40,839 bases of DNA from Dyadobacter sp. SG02 (GTDB lineage Bacteria; Bacteroidota; Bacteroidia; Cytophagales; Spirosomataceae), in the NCBI RefSeq assembly GCF_900109045.1, contig NZ_FNYL01000025.1, forward strand, positions 1 to 40,839, written 5' to 3'. Within the stretch, counting starts at the first letter, position 1. The number at the start of each line of letters is the position of its first letter. The notes beneath the pieces were generated by a model. That model was not told the DNA's origin. It searched no databases and saw only the letters and a list, made by a program, of their open reading frames with translations. Below, one piece after another: positions 24,636 to 33,426 of the stretch. The position numbers and the translations under genes were made by a program.

Positions 24636-26111
24636 ATGAGATCCTCCATTAAAATTGCCGCCTTGTCCATGCTAGCATGGGCCGCCCTTTCCCCAGCATC
24701 CGAATCGCTGGCACAAACCCGCCGGATGGGATTAAAAATGGACGACGCCAAATACCTTCGTCTGCCGCGGAAATCGTCCAATGTGAAACTGAAAGGCGCT
24801 TTGCCTGTATCGTACAACCTCCGTGAGCTCCTGCCCGAGATCGCCGACCAGGGCCTGGACGGAACATGCGTGGGATGGTCGGCCGCGTATTATATGCGTA
24901 CGGCCATGGAAGCGGGCAAGCTTGGGTTGGGTGGCCAGCCGGCGAAGATCGCTGCGACGGCATTCTCGCCCAGCTGGTTGTACGGACAAGTTAAATCGGG
25001 TCTTGATAATAGCTGCGCGGAGGGTGTTTTCCTGGAAGATGCCCTGGAAGTGATGAAAACAAAGGGTACCGCGCTTTTGAGCTGCGCACCCGCAAATTGC
25101 GATGCCAAATATGACCAATGTGATGATGCGGCAGCCAACTACAAAATCGCAGACTATGCCACGCTTTTCAATCCGAAAGACAAGGATGCAACGCCCGGGC
25201 AACGTATCAATGCGATCAAATCGGCGCTCGTGGAGGGCAAAAATGCCGTACTGATCGGAATGATGGTACCGCCCTCGTTCATCGAGGAAGCGGCCCAGTT
25301 CTGGCAGGCCGCACCCGGAGAGAGCGTCGACAATACGGCTGGCGGCCACGCGATGGCAGTGGTGGGTTACGACGACAATATGAATGGCGGCTCATTCCTG
25401 ATCGCCAACAGTTGGGGGAAAGCCTGGGGCAGCAATGGTTTCACATGGGCCAAATACGATGACCTTGTCCGGTTTACAAGAAATGCTTACCAGATTTTCC
25501 CCGAGCCCGCCGCCAAACCGCAACCGCAGGTAGTGACGCTCAAAGGCAATGTCGATTTCTCCATCAGCAACGGCGGAATGCCCGTTCATTCAACACTTTA
25601 CAAAGGCATCCAGGTAACGCCGGACCAGCCAGACAGCAAAATTGAAATGATTACCTACAACATGAGCCAGCCCTATTCGTCGGGAACGCGGTTCAAGATG
25701 GTGATCAACAATTCCAAACAATCCTACGTGTATATCCTCGGCTCCGACCAGCAGAACCGTGTTTCGACGCTCTTTCCTTACAATTCCGAAGAAGTAATTA
25801 CCAGTGCAATGGTACCTGCGAACAGCACCGTGCTGATGCCTTCCGCCAACGCGTCGTTCACGCTGGACGAGGTGAAGGGCGAAGATTATTTCGTGGTTTT
25901 CATTTCCCAAAACGAATTAAACCTCGACGAACTGGCCAATAAGGTAAAAAATGCAGAAGGGACGATCGTACAAAAGGCATATGCGGCATTAGGCGAAGAA
26001 TTTATTTCTCCCAAAGAAATTGCCTACGATTCCGGCAAGATTGCCTATGAAGTAAAAGGTGATCCCAAGGGAAGCGTGGTGCCTGTTCTTGTAAAAATAG
26101 TACACCAATAA
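24636..26111 (+). CDS. Secreted papain-like (C1) peptidase with C-terminal DUF4384-like domain
   Basis: A 491-aa protein with a signal peptide ending near SLAQ (residue 27). The papain fold is complete: oxyanion Q72 and nucleophile C78 in DQGLDGTCVGWSA, H238 in GGHAMAVVGYDD, and N258 in IANSWGKAWG. Cys-rich sequence (C127, C150, C155, C162) suggests disulphides. From about residue 345 to 430 a DUF4384-like domain follows (GTRFKMVINNSKQSYVYILG, VSTLFPYN). No obvious inhibitory propeptide; only about 30 residues precede the enzyme domain. It sits in the caspase gene cluster, and its DUF4384 is shared with the protein at 28269. Confidence 0.9.
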   Translation: MRSSIKIAALSMLAWAALSPASESLAQTRRMGLKMDDAKYLRLPRKSSNVKLKGALPVSYNLRELLPEIADQGLDGTCVGWSAAYYMRTAMEAGKLGLGGQPAKIAATAFSPSWLYGQVKSGLDNSCAEGVFLEDALEVMKTKGTALLSCAPANCDAKYDQCDDAAANYKIADYATLFNPKDKDATPGQRINAIKSALVEGKNAVLIGMMVPPSFIEEAAQFWQAAPGESVDNTAGGHAMAVVGYDDNMNGGSFLIANSWGKAWGSNGFTWAKYDDLVRFTRNAYQIFPEPAAKPQPQVVTLKGNVDFSISNGGMPVHSTLYKGIQVTPDQPDSKIEMITYNMSQPYSSGTRFKMVINNSKQSYVYILGSDQQNRVSTLFPYNSEEVITSAMVPANSTVLMPSANASFTLDEVKGEDYFVVFISQNELNLDELANKVKNAEGTIVQKAYAALGEEFISPKEIAYDSGKIAYEVKGDPKGSVVPVLVKIVHQ

Positions 26112-26186
26112 ATAGCCTTCCCAAACCGGTAGCTAATACAAATTGCTTATTTTTAAATCAAAATATCACCATCAATCCTCTCCGTT

Positions 26187-26978
26187 TTGGACAAGTCATT
26201 CTCTACCAGTCAAAATGCAGGCAATAAAATCAGTTCTGGCAGAAATAATTTCATCCTGAAAGCATGCATAATGCCGGCTTTGATGGTGCTTTTTAACATT
26301 TTCTTTTCGTACGATGCCCACGCGCAGGACAAAATCATTCAGAAAAACGGAAAGGAAATCAAGGCGAAAGTTTTAGGTACCGATTCCCAATATATCCGGT
26401 ACAAAAGGTATGATAATCCCAACGGTCCCGACTATTTTCTTTTCCGCACAGACGTTTCGAGAATCGAATATGAAAACGGAAAAACAGAACCTGTAATCCA
26501 ATCCGAACCGGCGAGGCAGGAGCCTAAAAACCCGCCTGCCGACCGGGGTAACCTGGAACGCAAAATTTTGAAATACCAGAAAAGAAGCACCATGTTCCTC
26601 ACCGCGGGCAGCGTAGCCATTGTGGCCGGCGCCATTACGATGGTGAAGCTGACAGGCGATTACGACAAGTACAAAAAGGCGATACAGGGCACTAACGACA
26701 GTTACACGGCCTGGTACCAGACGAATTATAAAACAGCGCCTCCGGCGAGCGATCTCCAAAAACAAGAGAGCTTTTCCGCATTCGGTTCGCCCGGCATTTA
26801 TGTCGGCGCTGCGGCGCTGATCGGAGGCCTCGCGCTGGACCTGATCGGACTTAGAAATATGCAATTAGCTCAGAAAGCCCGTACCGAACTCGCTGGAAAA
26901 CAGAAAGAACTTTCGTTGCAGCCATTCTACGATGCCTCGTACCAAACAACCGGCCTGAGGATTGCGCTTTCGTTTTAA
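26187..26978 (+). CDS. Hypothetical membrane protein with N-terminal beta domain
   Basis: A 263-aa reading from TTG 26187, with a long signal region ending SYDAHAQ (47). ATG 26271 would also leave a signal-like start but without a positive N-region. Residues 48-98 form a small beta domain (IIQKNGKEIKAKVLGT, YIRYKRYDNP, VSRIEYENGK) similar to the N-terminus of the next protein. Two glycine-rich membrane helices follow (about 136-154 and 203-221). No function recognised. It lies between protease genes, with gaps of 75 and 29 nt, and probably works with the caspase protein downstream. Confidence 0.75.
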   Translation: MDKSFSTSQNAGNKISSGRNNFILKACIMPALMVLFNIFFSYDAHAQDKIIQKNGKEIKAKVLGTDSQYIRYKRYDNPNGPDYFLFRTDVSRIEYENGKTEPVIQSEPARQEPKNPPADRGNLERKILKYQKRSTMFLTAGSVAIVAGAITMVKLTGDYDKYKKAIQGTNDSYTAWYQTNYKTAPPASDLQKQESFSAFGSPGIYVGAAALIGGLALDLIGLRNMQLAQKARTELAGKQKELSLQPFYDASYQTTGLRIALSF

Positions 26979-27007
26979 GCCCCGCCCTATTATCCCTTTT
27001 TAATGTT

Positions 27008-28267
27008 ATGAAGCACATTTTTACCCTCTTTGCACTTATCTGTTTGGCATTCTGTCACACGAAACCGGCTGTTGCAGGGAACACTTCCGCCGATACACTT
27101 TACTTGCGGACACGCGAAAAGAAGGTGGTGGAAATCAGAGAGGTTTATCCCGACCAGGTAAAATACAAATCTGTGAATGGAAGTAATCTCGTGACGGTGC
27201 CCGTGAAGGACATTGCCGAAATCGTTTATAACAACGGGATCAAGGACGTTTTCAATGCTTACAATACGACCGGGAAGCCGGAAATCAAATGGCTGAGCAA
27301 TATTTCATACAGTGATAAATCAGAAGTAAGGCTGACTGCCTGCGTGGTAAATGAGGCCGAGAAAATCCAGATCGAGGTGAATGGGGCGCTGGCACCCGTG
27401 GCTACGCGGTCGTTCAAAACGGTGAAGGAAGAAGGCTGCTCGGGTGGTGTGCAGATTTCCCAGCAGATCGCATTGAAAGAAGGTAAGAATACCGTCCGGC
27501 TCATCGCGAGCAACGGATCGGGCGCGGCCCATTCGGAAACGCTTTCCATATTATATGAAAAAGCTAAAAAGCGCATCGCATTAGTGATCGGCAACTCGAA
27601 ATATAAATCGGGCAGTGCGTTGCAAAACCCCGAAAACGACGCAAAGGCCATTTCGCAAAAGCTCACGGGACTTGGATTCACGGTAATAGAGCGAATTGAC
27701 GCCAATCAGGGCGATTTGCGCGCGGCTGTGGCGCAATTTGGCAGTAGCGTGCAGAGCCAGGATTTCGAGGTGGCGTTGTTTTACTACGCGGGCCACGGCA
27801 TTCAGGTGGCAGGTAGAAATTACCTGATGCCGGTCGATATCAGCCCGCAATCTGAAATGGAGCTGAAAGTACTGGCCATTTCGGCGGACGAAATCCTCGA
27901 CCAGATGGCCGCAGTCGACGAAAACTCGCAGCGCACCAACATTATGATCCTCGACGCCTGCCGTGACAATCCGCTAAGCCGTACCTGGACGCGCAGCTCG
28001 GGTGCGAAAGGGCTCGCGGGCATGAGCGCGCCGCCGGGCACACTCATCACGTTTTCGACCAAGCCCGGCTCTACCGCCCTGGACGGCGACGGTAAAAACA
28101 GTCCTTACACTTCGGAACTGCTGAAAGCACTCGATGTGCCCGATCTGCGGCTGGAAGACATTTTCCGCACCGTGCGCGTACGCGTCATGGAACTGACGAA
28201 CCGCCAACAGATCCCGATGGAAAACAGCCTGCTCACCCGTGAACTGATCCTGAACCGGACCAGGTAA
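27008..28267 (+). CDS. Secreted caspase-like peptidase (C14 family), second copy
   Basis: A 419-aa protein with a signal peptide (to about residue 23). Residues 29-86 resemble the beta domain of the preceding protein (LYLRTREKKVVEIREVYPDQ, then KDIAEIVYNNGIKD). Residues about 95-182 look like an Ig-like sandwich. The caspase domain spans 188-419: RIALVIGNSKYK, H263 in FYYAGHG, C318 in ILDACRDNP, and the substrate-pocket-like STKPGSTALDGDGKNSPYT. This is the GHG/DACRDNP orthocaspase type common in bacteria. Its stop is 1 nt from the DUF4384 gene, so the two are probably made together. Confidence 0.92.
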   Translation: MKHIFTLFALICLAFCHTKPAVAGNTSADTLYLRTREKKVVEIREVYPDQVKYKSVNGSNLVTVPVKDIAEIVYNNGIKDVFNAYNTTGKPEIKWLSNISYSDKSEVRLTACVVNEAEKIQIEVNGALAPVATRSFKTVKEEGCSGGVQISQQIALKEGKNTVRLIASNGSGAAHSETLSILYEKAKKRIALVIGNSKYKSGSALQNPENDAKAISQKLTGLGFTVIERIDANQGDLRAAVAQFGSSVQSQDFEVALFYYAGHGIQVAGRNYLMPVDISPQSEMELKVLAISADEILDQMAAVDENSQRTNIMILDACRDNPLSRTWTRSSGAKGLAGMSAPPGTLITFSTKPGSTALDGDGKNSPYTSELLKALDVPDLRLEDIFRTVRVRVMELTNRQQIPMENSLLTRELILNRTR

Positions 28268-28268
28268 C

Positions 28269-29753
28269 ATGATCCACCGCGCTATGAAACGGCTTCTGAC
28301 CGTTCTGTTCTTCGTTTTACCGCTGCATTGCTCATTCGGGCAAGAGCTGAGCCCGTATTACAAGATCAAAGCGGCCGACCGTGTGAAACAGGTGCTGAAA
28401 GATTTCGAGTCGGCGTTCGGGCTGCTGACAAACCCGTATATCATTGACCCTGAGGAACGTGACGAGGCCAGCTATCGCATGCGCGCGAGCCTGCGCGACG
28501 ACGCCCGCTTCGAAAACGACCTTATTCCCGACCATAAGGGCACCAAAACGATCGATTTCAACGAATACGAGCGCATTGCTTTCATCAGCTATAAAAAGAG
28601 TGGCCTGACCTACCACATCGACTGGGAAGAAGCGGAATTTAAGGCAATTCCGGAAGGTTACCTGGTATTGTTTTACGGTTCAAAGTCGCTTTTCGGCAAC
28701 TACCAGGGGCAAAAGCGGTTACAAATTGAGAATGTACCTTGTCGCGCGGGGGTATTTATCAAAATCACCGACAATCAGGTAACCGAAGCCAGGATCGGCT
28801 TCATGGACACTGACCTGAAAGCCAAAGGCAAAAGCATTGTCTCTCTCACCGACCAACGTAACCCTCTCGAATTCATCACCTTACCAGAAGTAATCGATAA
28901 ACTGTCGGGCCAGGTTGTGCGCGCCATTCCTAAAAACGGCGTAAGGAAGCTGGCTATCGAGGAGGTCACATTTCAGGGGCTGGGCGTTTCCAATGATTTT
29001 TCCAAACAACTCACCGGCACATTGAAATCGGCCCTCACGCGTCTGAGCGGCGATATTCAGGTTGGATTAAGCACCACACGCAGCCTGGAAATGTTGCTGA
29101 AACTGAAAGGCGGCTATCAGAAGACCGGTAACTTCCTGCAAATCGGCGTGCAGCTGTTTGACGGGTACGACCAGCCGGTGGGCAGCGAGATTTTTGCCGA
29201 GATATTGCTCCTCAATATTCCCAACGCGGAAATAGAGCCCGCGGAACATCTCGTGCGTGAGGCGCAGCGCCTGCGCGAGATCACCGAAAAAAAGACTACA
29301 CGCGAGGACACGCCCGATGCCGCTACCCTGCTGCTCGAAGTGAGCACCGATAAAGGATATGGGCCACAATCCTACCGCGAAGGAGATATTATGAGGTTGA
29401 AGGTAAGGGCCAACAAACCTTGCACGGTTCGGATGATCTATCAGGATGCCGCCAAGAATATCGTACGGTTACGCAACGACGATTTCCGGATCGCGGCCGA
29501 TGCCGTGGGCAAATGGATTGACATACCCGAGAAATTCGAATGCGCGGCCCCATTTGGATTTGAAATGCTCCTTGCCTACGCCACCGAGGGCAATTTTAAA
29601 CCCATTGAAAAAACAAAGGAGCAAAATGGCTTTACATTTATCCTCGACGACTTAAAAAGCGTCGTGGATATTACCGCCGCATATAATGGTAGGGAAAAGG
29701 TTGCAAAATGCACTATTCCGATCACGACACAAGCGAAAAGAAAGCTGTTTTAA
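28269..29753 (+). CDS. Secreted protein with C-terminal DUF4384-like domain
   Basis: A 494-aa product with a signal peptide (MKRLLTVLFFVLPLHCSFGQ from a second in-frame ATG at 28284, or five residues longer from 28269). The N-terminal 200 residues are of no known family. Residues 205-325 look like a domain with regularly spaced strands (VRKLAIEEVTFQGLGVSNDF, then NFLQIGVQLFDGYDQPVGSE). The DUF4384-like segment is at about 355-445 (YREGDIMRLKVRANKPC, VRMIYQDAAKNIVRL). DUF4384 proteins often accompany caspase-like or sulfatase-modifying domains in bacteria, and this one directly follows a caspase gene. Confidence 0.85.
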   Translation: MIHRAMKRLLTVLFFVLPLHCSFGQELSPYYKIKAADRVKQVLKDFESAFGLLTNPYIIDPEERDEASYRMRASLRDDARFENDLIPDHKGTKTIDFNEYERIAFISYKKSGLTYHIDWEEAEFKAIPEGYLVLFYGSKSLFGNYQGQKRLQIENVPCRAGVFIKITDNQVTEARIGFMDTDLKAKGKSIVSLTDQRNPLEFITLPEVIDKLSGQVVRAIPKNGVRKLAIEEVTFQGLGVSNDFSKQLTGTLKSALTRLSGDIQVGLSTTRSLEMLLKLKGGYQKTGNFLQIGVQLFDGYDQPVGSEIFAEILLLNIPNAEIEPAEHLVREAQRLREITEKKTTREDTPDAATLLLEVSTDKGYGPQSYREGDIMRLKVRANKPCTVRMIYQDAAKNIVRLRNDDFRIAADAVGKWIDIPEKFECAAPFGFEMLLAYATEGNFKPIEKTKEQNGFTFILDDLKSVVDITAAYNGREKVAKCTIPITTQAKRKLF

Positions 29754-29787
29754 GTTAATGAATGAAATGAAGTTAATGTCAATTTGA

Positions 29788-30453
29788 ATGACAGATTCCT
29801 GCAAACGTTATCGTGATTCTGATTTAATATTTTACAATGAATTGCTCCATGAAAAAAATGAAGCATTTTCTTGTTTGTACCTGCAAACCTATCAGCAATG
29901 CATTCCCTATGTACTGAAACGGGGCAGCAATCAGGAACAGGCGGAGGATCTGTTACAGGAATGCCTGGCCATTTTTGTGAGCAAAGTGCGGGACGGCAGC
30001 TATGTTTACCAGGAGGGAACGCGCATTACCACCTATTTTCACCGGATTTACATCAACCAATGGAAAAAAAGCCTCGAACAACTCACGCGACGCGGGGAAG
30101 TAAGGCTCGAAACACGACTTACGGCGGATAATGACGACGATGAACCATACCGGGGCACGACCGGCGGCTCGTTCAGGATCGCTGGGGTGGACGATGACGG
30201 CAACGCCTTTTCCACCGATCTCCCCGACGCCGTTTCGCAGGCCTACGACGAGGACGAGCGCAGCTGGATATTCAAAAAACTCGACCGGGCGTTTCAACTC
30301 CTGGCCGAGGACTGCCGGAAAGTACTGAAATGGTTTTACGTAGAAGACCGCTCATTGCGCGACATTGCCGGTGAACTGGGCATGACCGAGGCCTCGGCTA
30401 CGGTAAAACGCTTTAAATGCGCCAAATACCTGAAAGAGAAATTTCATTTGTAA
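29788..30453 (+). CDS. ECF-type RNA polymerase sigma factor
   Basis: A 221-aa sigma-70 family protein without regions 1 and 3. Region 2 lies at about 25-95 (EQAEDLLQECLAIFVSKV, then ITTYFHRIYINQWKKSL). Region 4 lies at about 160-215 (FQLLAEDCRKVLKWFYVEDR, LRDIAGELGMTEASATVKRF). The linker is long and acidic (residues 112-157, ADNDDDEPY...DEDERS), which is longer than in typical ECF factors. Likely partner is the membrane protein encoded 66 nt downstream. It probably directs the protease cluster or its own operon, which would need testing. Confidence 0.88.
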   Translation: MTDSCKRYRDSDLIFYNELLHEKNEAFSCLYLQTYQQCIPYVLKRGSNQEQAEDLLQECLAIFVSKVRDGSYVYQEGTRITTYFHRIYINQWKKSLEQLTRRGEVRLETRLTADNDDDEPYRGTTGGSFRIAGVDDDGNAFSTDLPDAVSQAYDEDERSWIFKKLDRAFQLLAEDCRKVLKWFYVEDRSLRDIAGELGMTEASATVKRFKCAKYLKEKFHL

Positions 30454-30519
30454 TGATAAGAATCGGCGGAAACGCGTATCAATCTTTAAGTATCACCAGC
30501 GAATCTCGATTTTGAACAT

Positions 30520-31395
30520 ATGGAATTATCGGAAGAAACCTTTCACGAAATCCACCAGTACCTGAGCGGACAGGGTACGCCGGATGATCGGGCGGCATTC
30601 GAAAACCGGATGAATGCCGACAAAGAACTGACAGAAGAGGTAGCCTCCCAGCGCAGGATCCGCAACGGATTGAAAGCGAATGAATACAAGGCGCTTTTCA
30701 AAGACATTCATGCCCAACTGAAAAGCGAAGGCGCATTACCGGATAACCCTCAACCTGAAAACGACGATGTGAAGGTGGTACCGCTCGCACCCCATAGTCC
30801 GAAAGAAAATGCGCGCTGGCGATACCTGGCAGCTGCGGCAAGTGTGTTGATTGCCGTCGGACTGGTTTGGTATTTCAATTCCGGCCCGAAAAGCACCGAG
30901 GTAGCTTCCGATACGCCCGAAACGCCGGTCGTAAAAGACACTGCCACGCAAGTACTTCCGGAAGAGCGGCCAGATACCACCAAAACCAACGCACCCGTAC
31001 AGCAGCCCGCCCAACCAGCTCCTGCGCGTGTGAATGCGAGCGAGTTCTTCGCCACCTATTTCGATCCGAATGCGACGCTAGAAAGCCCTTTTTCCCAGGA
31101 AAAACTCGGTGTAAGCCCCTCTGCCATTGCGCAATGGCGCTCGGACACTGCCCGTGTACAGCAGGGTATCCGTTATCTTGCCAAACAGAACGCCGCGCTG
31201 GCTTTGCAAGAATTCGACCAGGTTGAAACGAGCCGTTTCCAGCAGTTGAAAGGCACGGCAAACTGGTACAAGGCCCTCGCCTATTTGCAGCAAAACGACC
31301 TGAAAAACTGCGAAGCGCAGCTGAAAAAGGTCATTGCAGATCCTGAAAATACCTATCATAAACAGGCCGGGAAACTACTCGCCAAAATCCAATAG
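30520..31395 (+). CDS. Anti-sigma factor-like membrane protein with TPR-like C-terminus
   Basis: A 291-aa protein. The cytoplasmic N-terminus (residues 1-98; FHEIHQYLSGQGTPDDRAAF, EEVASQRRIRNGLK) is like the helical zinc-less anti-sigma start seen in Bacteroidota. One membrane helix is at about 101-119 (RYLAAAASVLIAVGLVWYF). A Pro/Thr-rich spacer follows, and the C-terminus (residues about 160-291) has TPR-like helices (GIRYLAKQNAALALQEFDQV, NWYKALAYLQQNDLKNCEAQ) predicted to be periplasmic. It follows the sigma gene by 66 nt. I infer it as the sigma factor's partner; it could instead be a sensor or gliding/assembly factor. Confidence 0.75.
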   Translation: MELSEETFHEIHQYLSGQGTPDDRAAFENRMNADKELTEEVASQRRIRNGLKANEYKALFKDIHAQLKSEGALPDNPQPENDDVKVVPLAPHSPKENARWRYLAAAASVLIAVGLVWYFNSGPKSTEVASDTPETPVVKDTATQVLPEERPDTTKTNAPVQQPAQPAPARVNASEFFATYFDPNATLESPFSQEKLGVSPSAIAQWRSDTARVQQGIRYLAKQNAALALQEFDQVETSRFQQLKGTANWYKALAYLQQNDLKNCEAQLKKVIADPENTYHKQAGKLLAKIQ

Positions 31396-31421
31396 CCATT
31401 AATTACCTCCACCGATATTCA

Positions 31422-33320
31422 ATGAAACGATTTATAATTTACATGCTCCTTGCATCGGCCGCCATCAGCTGCCACATCGATATGCCGTCGAAGCCGGTAG
31501 CAAAGTTCAGTTTCACGCCGGAAAACGGCTGCCAGGCGCCTTGCGAAGTCACATTTACGAGCGAATCGGAGAATGCAATAGGTTTGCAATGGGATTTTAA
31601 TGATGGAAGTCCATTGCTAACAGGTAATCCGGTTAAACATGAATTTACAGCCGGCAAAATCTACGAGGTAAAACTCATGGCGCGGGGCGTTGACGGTGGT
31701 ACCAGCGGAGAAACCCGCTCGGTTAAGATCGATGCCCCGGCCGCTTCTACACCGGAGGCGGATTTTAAATACACCATTACCAACGACAGCATTGCTCCCG
31801 CGACGGTGACATTTAATAACCAGTCCAAAAATGCGACTACCTATCAATGGGATTTCGGCGATACGGGCTCAGCCACCAACACAAGCACCGAACAAAACCC
31901 CGTTCACACCTATTTAAATGCAGGCAGCTACACGGTGACGCTGACGGTAAAGAATGATCAGAATGTGACTGATACCCAAACTTATACCATTGTGATCAAA
32001 ACGCTGGCTCCGAGCGTCGATGCCATCAGCATTTCGGGAGGGAGCAACTTTACGACAGACATTATCGTAGACAACAGCGGTAATATCTTCGTGTGCGGCG
32101 AAGCTGCGGGCACGGTCCAGTTCAGTAGTAGCATTTCGAAACAATCGCAACCCGGTTCTACTGATTTCTTTGTGGCCAAATATAACAGCTCCATGCAATG
32201 CCTTTGGGCCGTGGTGGCCGGTAGCAACGGTGACGACCACGCAAACGGGCTTGCGCTCGATGCCAGCGGTAATGTGTACGTAACGGGCTTCCTGGGTGGC
32301 GCGCTCGTCGGGGGAGGCACATCGCCAAAAGGTGGCCTGGATGGCTTTGCGGCGAAATTCAACGCGCAAAACGGCAATCGCGAATGGATCAAGACATTTG
32401 GCGGACCAGGCGAAGACCAGGGACGCTCGATCGGCTATTTTAATAACAAAATATACCTGACGGGCTTCTTCACCGGTAACTCACAGACGTCCAACGTCGA
32501 TTTTGGCGGAAATGCATTGTTAGCCAACGGCATGGATGGCTTTCTCGCGTTCGTGGACGCGTCGACAGGTGACCTTGGTCAGCCGACGATCCTCGGAGGC
32601 GCCGACGCCCAGCGCCCGGAGGATATGTTCGTCGATACGGAAGGTAATGCCTACATCACGGGCGGTTTCGCTGGTTCCATTGCATTCCCGTCCATTGCCC
32701 CGGCATTGACATCCGCAGGCGGAAACGATGTATTCGTTGCCAAATGGGCCGCGAATACCAGTCAGTTCCAATGGGCAAAAAAGACGGGTTCGGGCGTTGA
32801 TGAATATGCTTACGATATTGTGGCAGACGCTTCGAAAAATGTGTACGTCACAGGCATGCACCAGGCTAATTTGGACGAACTAAACCTGCCGACTTCGGCA
32901 TTCCAAAACGTTTACCTCGGCCAATGGAATGCAAACGGTGACGTTCAGAAAGGGGTTAACGGCTTCAATGAACTCAAAGACGATTTTCACGGTGGCCTGG
33001 CGGTAACCTCCGACGGTACCATTCTGATAGCTGGAACTTACGAAAGCAACGGGCGGTTCCCGATAGCAACCGGTACGCAACTGACAACCGACGGCGGCAA
33101 GGATATCATCATCGCAGCGGTGAGCGCCGGGCAACTGAACCCCACCGGCTTCGCCAAAACGGGCGGCGGACCCGGAGACGACCGGGTAAACAGAATTTAC
33201 GCCGCGTCAGGTTATGTTTACGCCACAGGCTGGTTTGAGGGGAATGCCAAATTCAACGACGTTCCATTGACCGGCACATCGACAGTCAAAAATACCTTCA
33301 TCGTCCGCTACCAGCTTTAA
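31422..33320 (+). CDS. PKD-domain, SBBP-repeat lipoprotein
   Basis: A 632-aa lipoprotein (ASAAISCHIDM, C17). Two PKD domains are at about 26-104 (LQWDFNDGSP...VKHEFTAGKIYEVKL) and 112-193 (YQWDFGDTGS...HTYLNAGSYTVTLTV). Residues about 198-632 are SBBP-type repeats (VDNSGNIFVCGEAAGTVQF, ALDASGNVYVTGFLGG, DTEGNAYITGGFAGSIAF), likely a beta-propeller. Such proteins are surface adhesins or scaffolds in Bacteroidota. It is the last gene before a strong terminator and lies 26 nt after the anti-sigma-like gene, suggesting an exported partner of that pair. Confidence 0.87.
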   Translation: MKRFIIYMLLASAAISCHIDMPSKPVAKFSFTPENGCQAPCEVTFTSESENAIGLQWDFNDGSPLLTGNPVKHEFTAGKIYEVKLMARGVDGGTSGETRSVKIDAPAASTPEADFKYTITNDSIAPATVTFNNQSKNATTYQWDFGDTGSATNTSTEQNPVHTYLNAGSYTVTLTVKNDQNVTDTQTYTIVIKTLAPSVDAISISGGSNFTTDIIVDNSGNIFVCGEAAGTVQFSSSISKQSQPGSTDFFVAKYNSSMQCLWAVVAGSNGDDHANGLALDASGNVYVTGFLGGALVGGGTSPKGGLDGFAAKFNAQNGNREWIKTFGGPGEDQGRSIGYFNNKIYLTGFFTGNSQTSNVDFGGNALLANGMDGFLAFVDASTGDLGQPTILGGADAQRPEDMFVDTEGNAYITGGFAGSIAFPSIAPALTSAGGNDVFVAKWAANTSQFQWAKKTGSGVDEYAYDIVADASKNVYVTGMHQANLDELNLPTSAFQNVYLGQWNANGDVQKGVNGFNELKDDFHGGLAVTSDGTILIAGTYESNGRFPIATGTQLTTDGGKDIIIAAVSAGQLNPTGFAKTGGGPGDDRVNRIYAASGYVYATGWFEGNAKFNDVPLTGTSTVKNTFIVRYQL

Positions 33321-33344
33321 AATACATGCTATTTGAAACTATAA

Positions 33345-33373
33345 AAAAGAGCAGACGAACCGCCTGCTCTTTT
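33345..33373 (+). terminator. Rho-independent terminator of the protease/sigma cluster
   Basis: Perfect 10-bp arms AAAAGAGCAG (33345-33354) and CTGCTCTTTT (33364-33373), loop of 9 nt, followed by GTTTTTGG. It lies 24 nt after the PKD protein stop and sets the right boundary of the cluster. Confidence 0.88.
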
Positions 33374-33414
33374 GTTTTTGGATGTGAAGCCGTTGCTTAC
33401 ACTTGACATGGTGT

Positions 33415-33426
33415 AGACGATCGTCT
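33415..33426. promoter_or_regulatory. 12-bp palindrome upstream of YCII/ECF42 genes
   Basis: AGACGATCGTCT is perfectly self-complementary and lies 92 nt before the YCII ATG. It could be an operator for this small operon. No adjacent promoter of the TAnnTTTG type was found, so position relative to transcription is unknown. A short palindrome can occur by chance. Confidence 0.3.

Noticed and set aside
24732..25349. Minus-strand ORF of 205 codons opposite the papain-like protease gene
   Set aside because: The plus-strand frame has the full catalytic set, so this is a shadow of it.
21303..28267. Caspase genes as a known anti-phage system (caspase-gasdermin or CARD-type)
   Set aside because: All candidates carry signal peptides, and there is no gasdermin, CARD, STAND NTPase or nuclease gene in the cluster.
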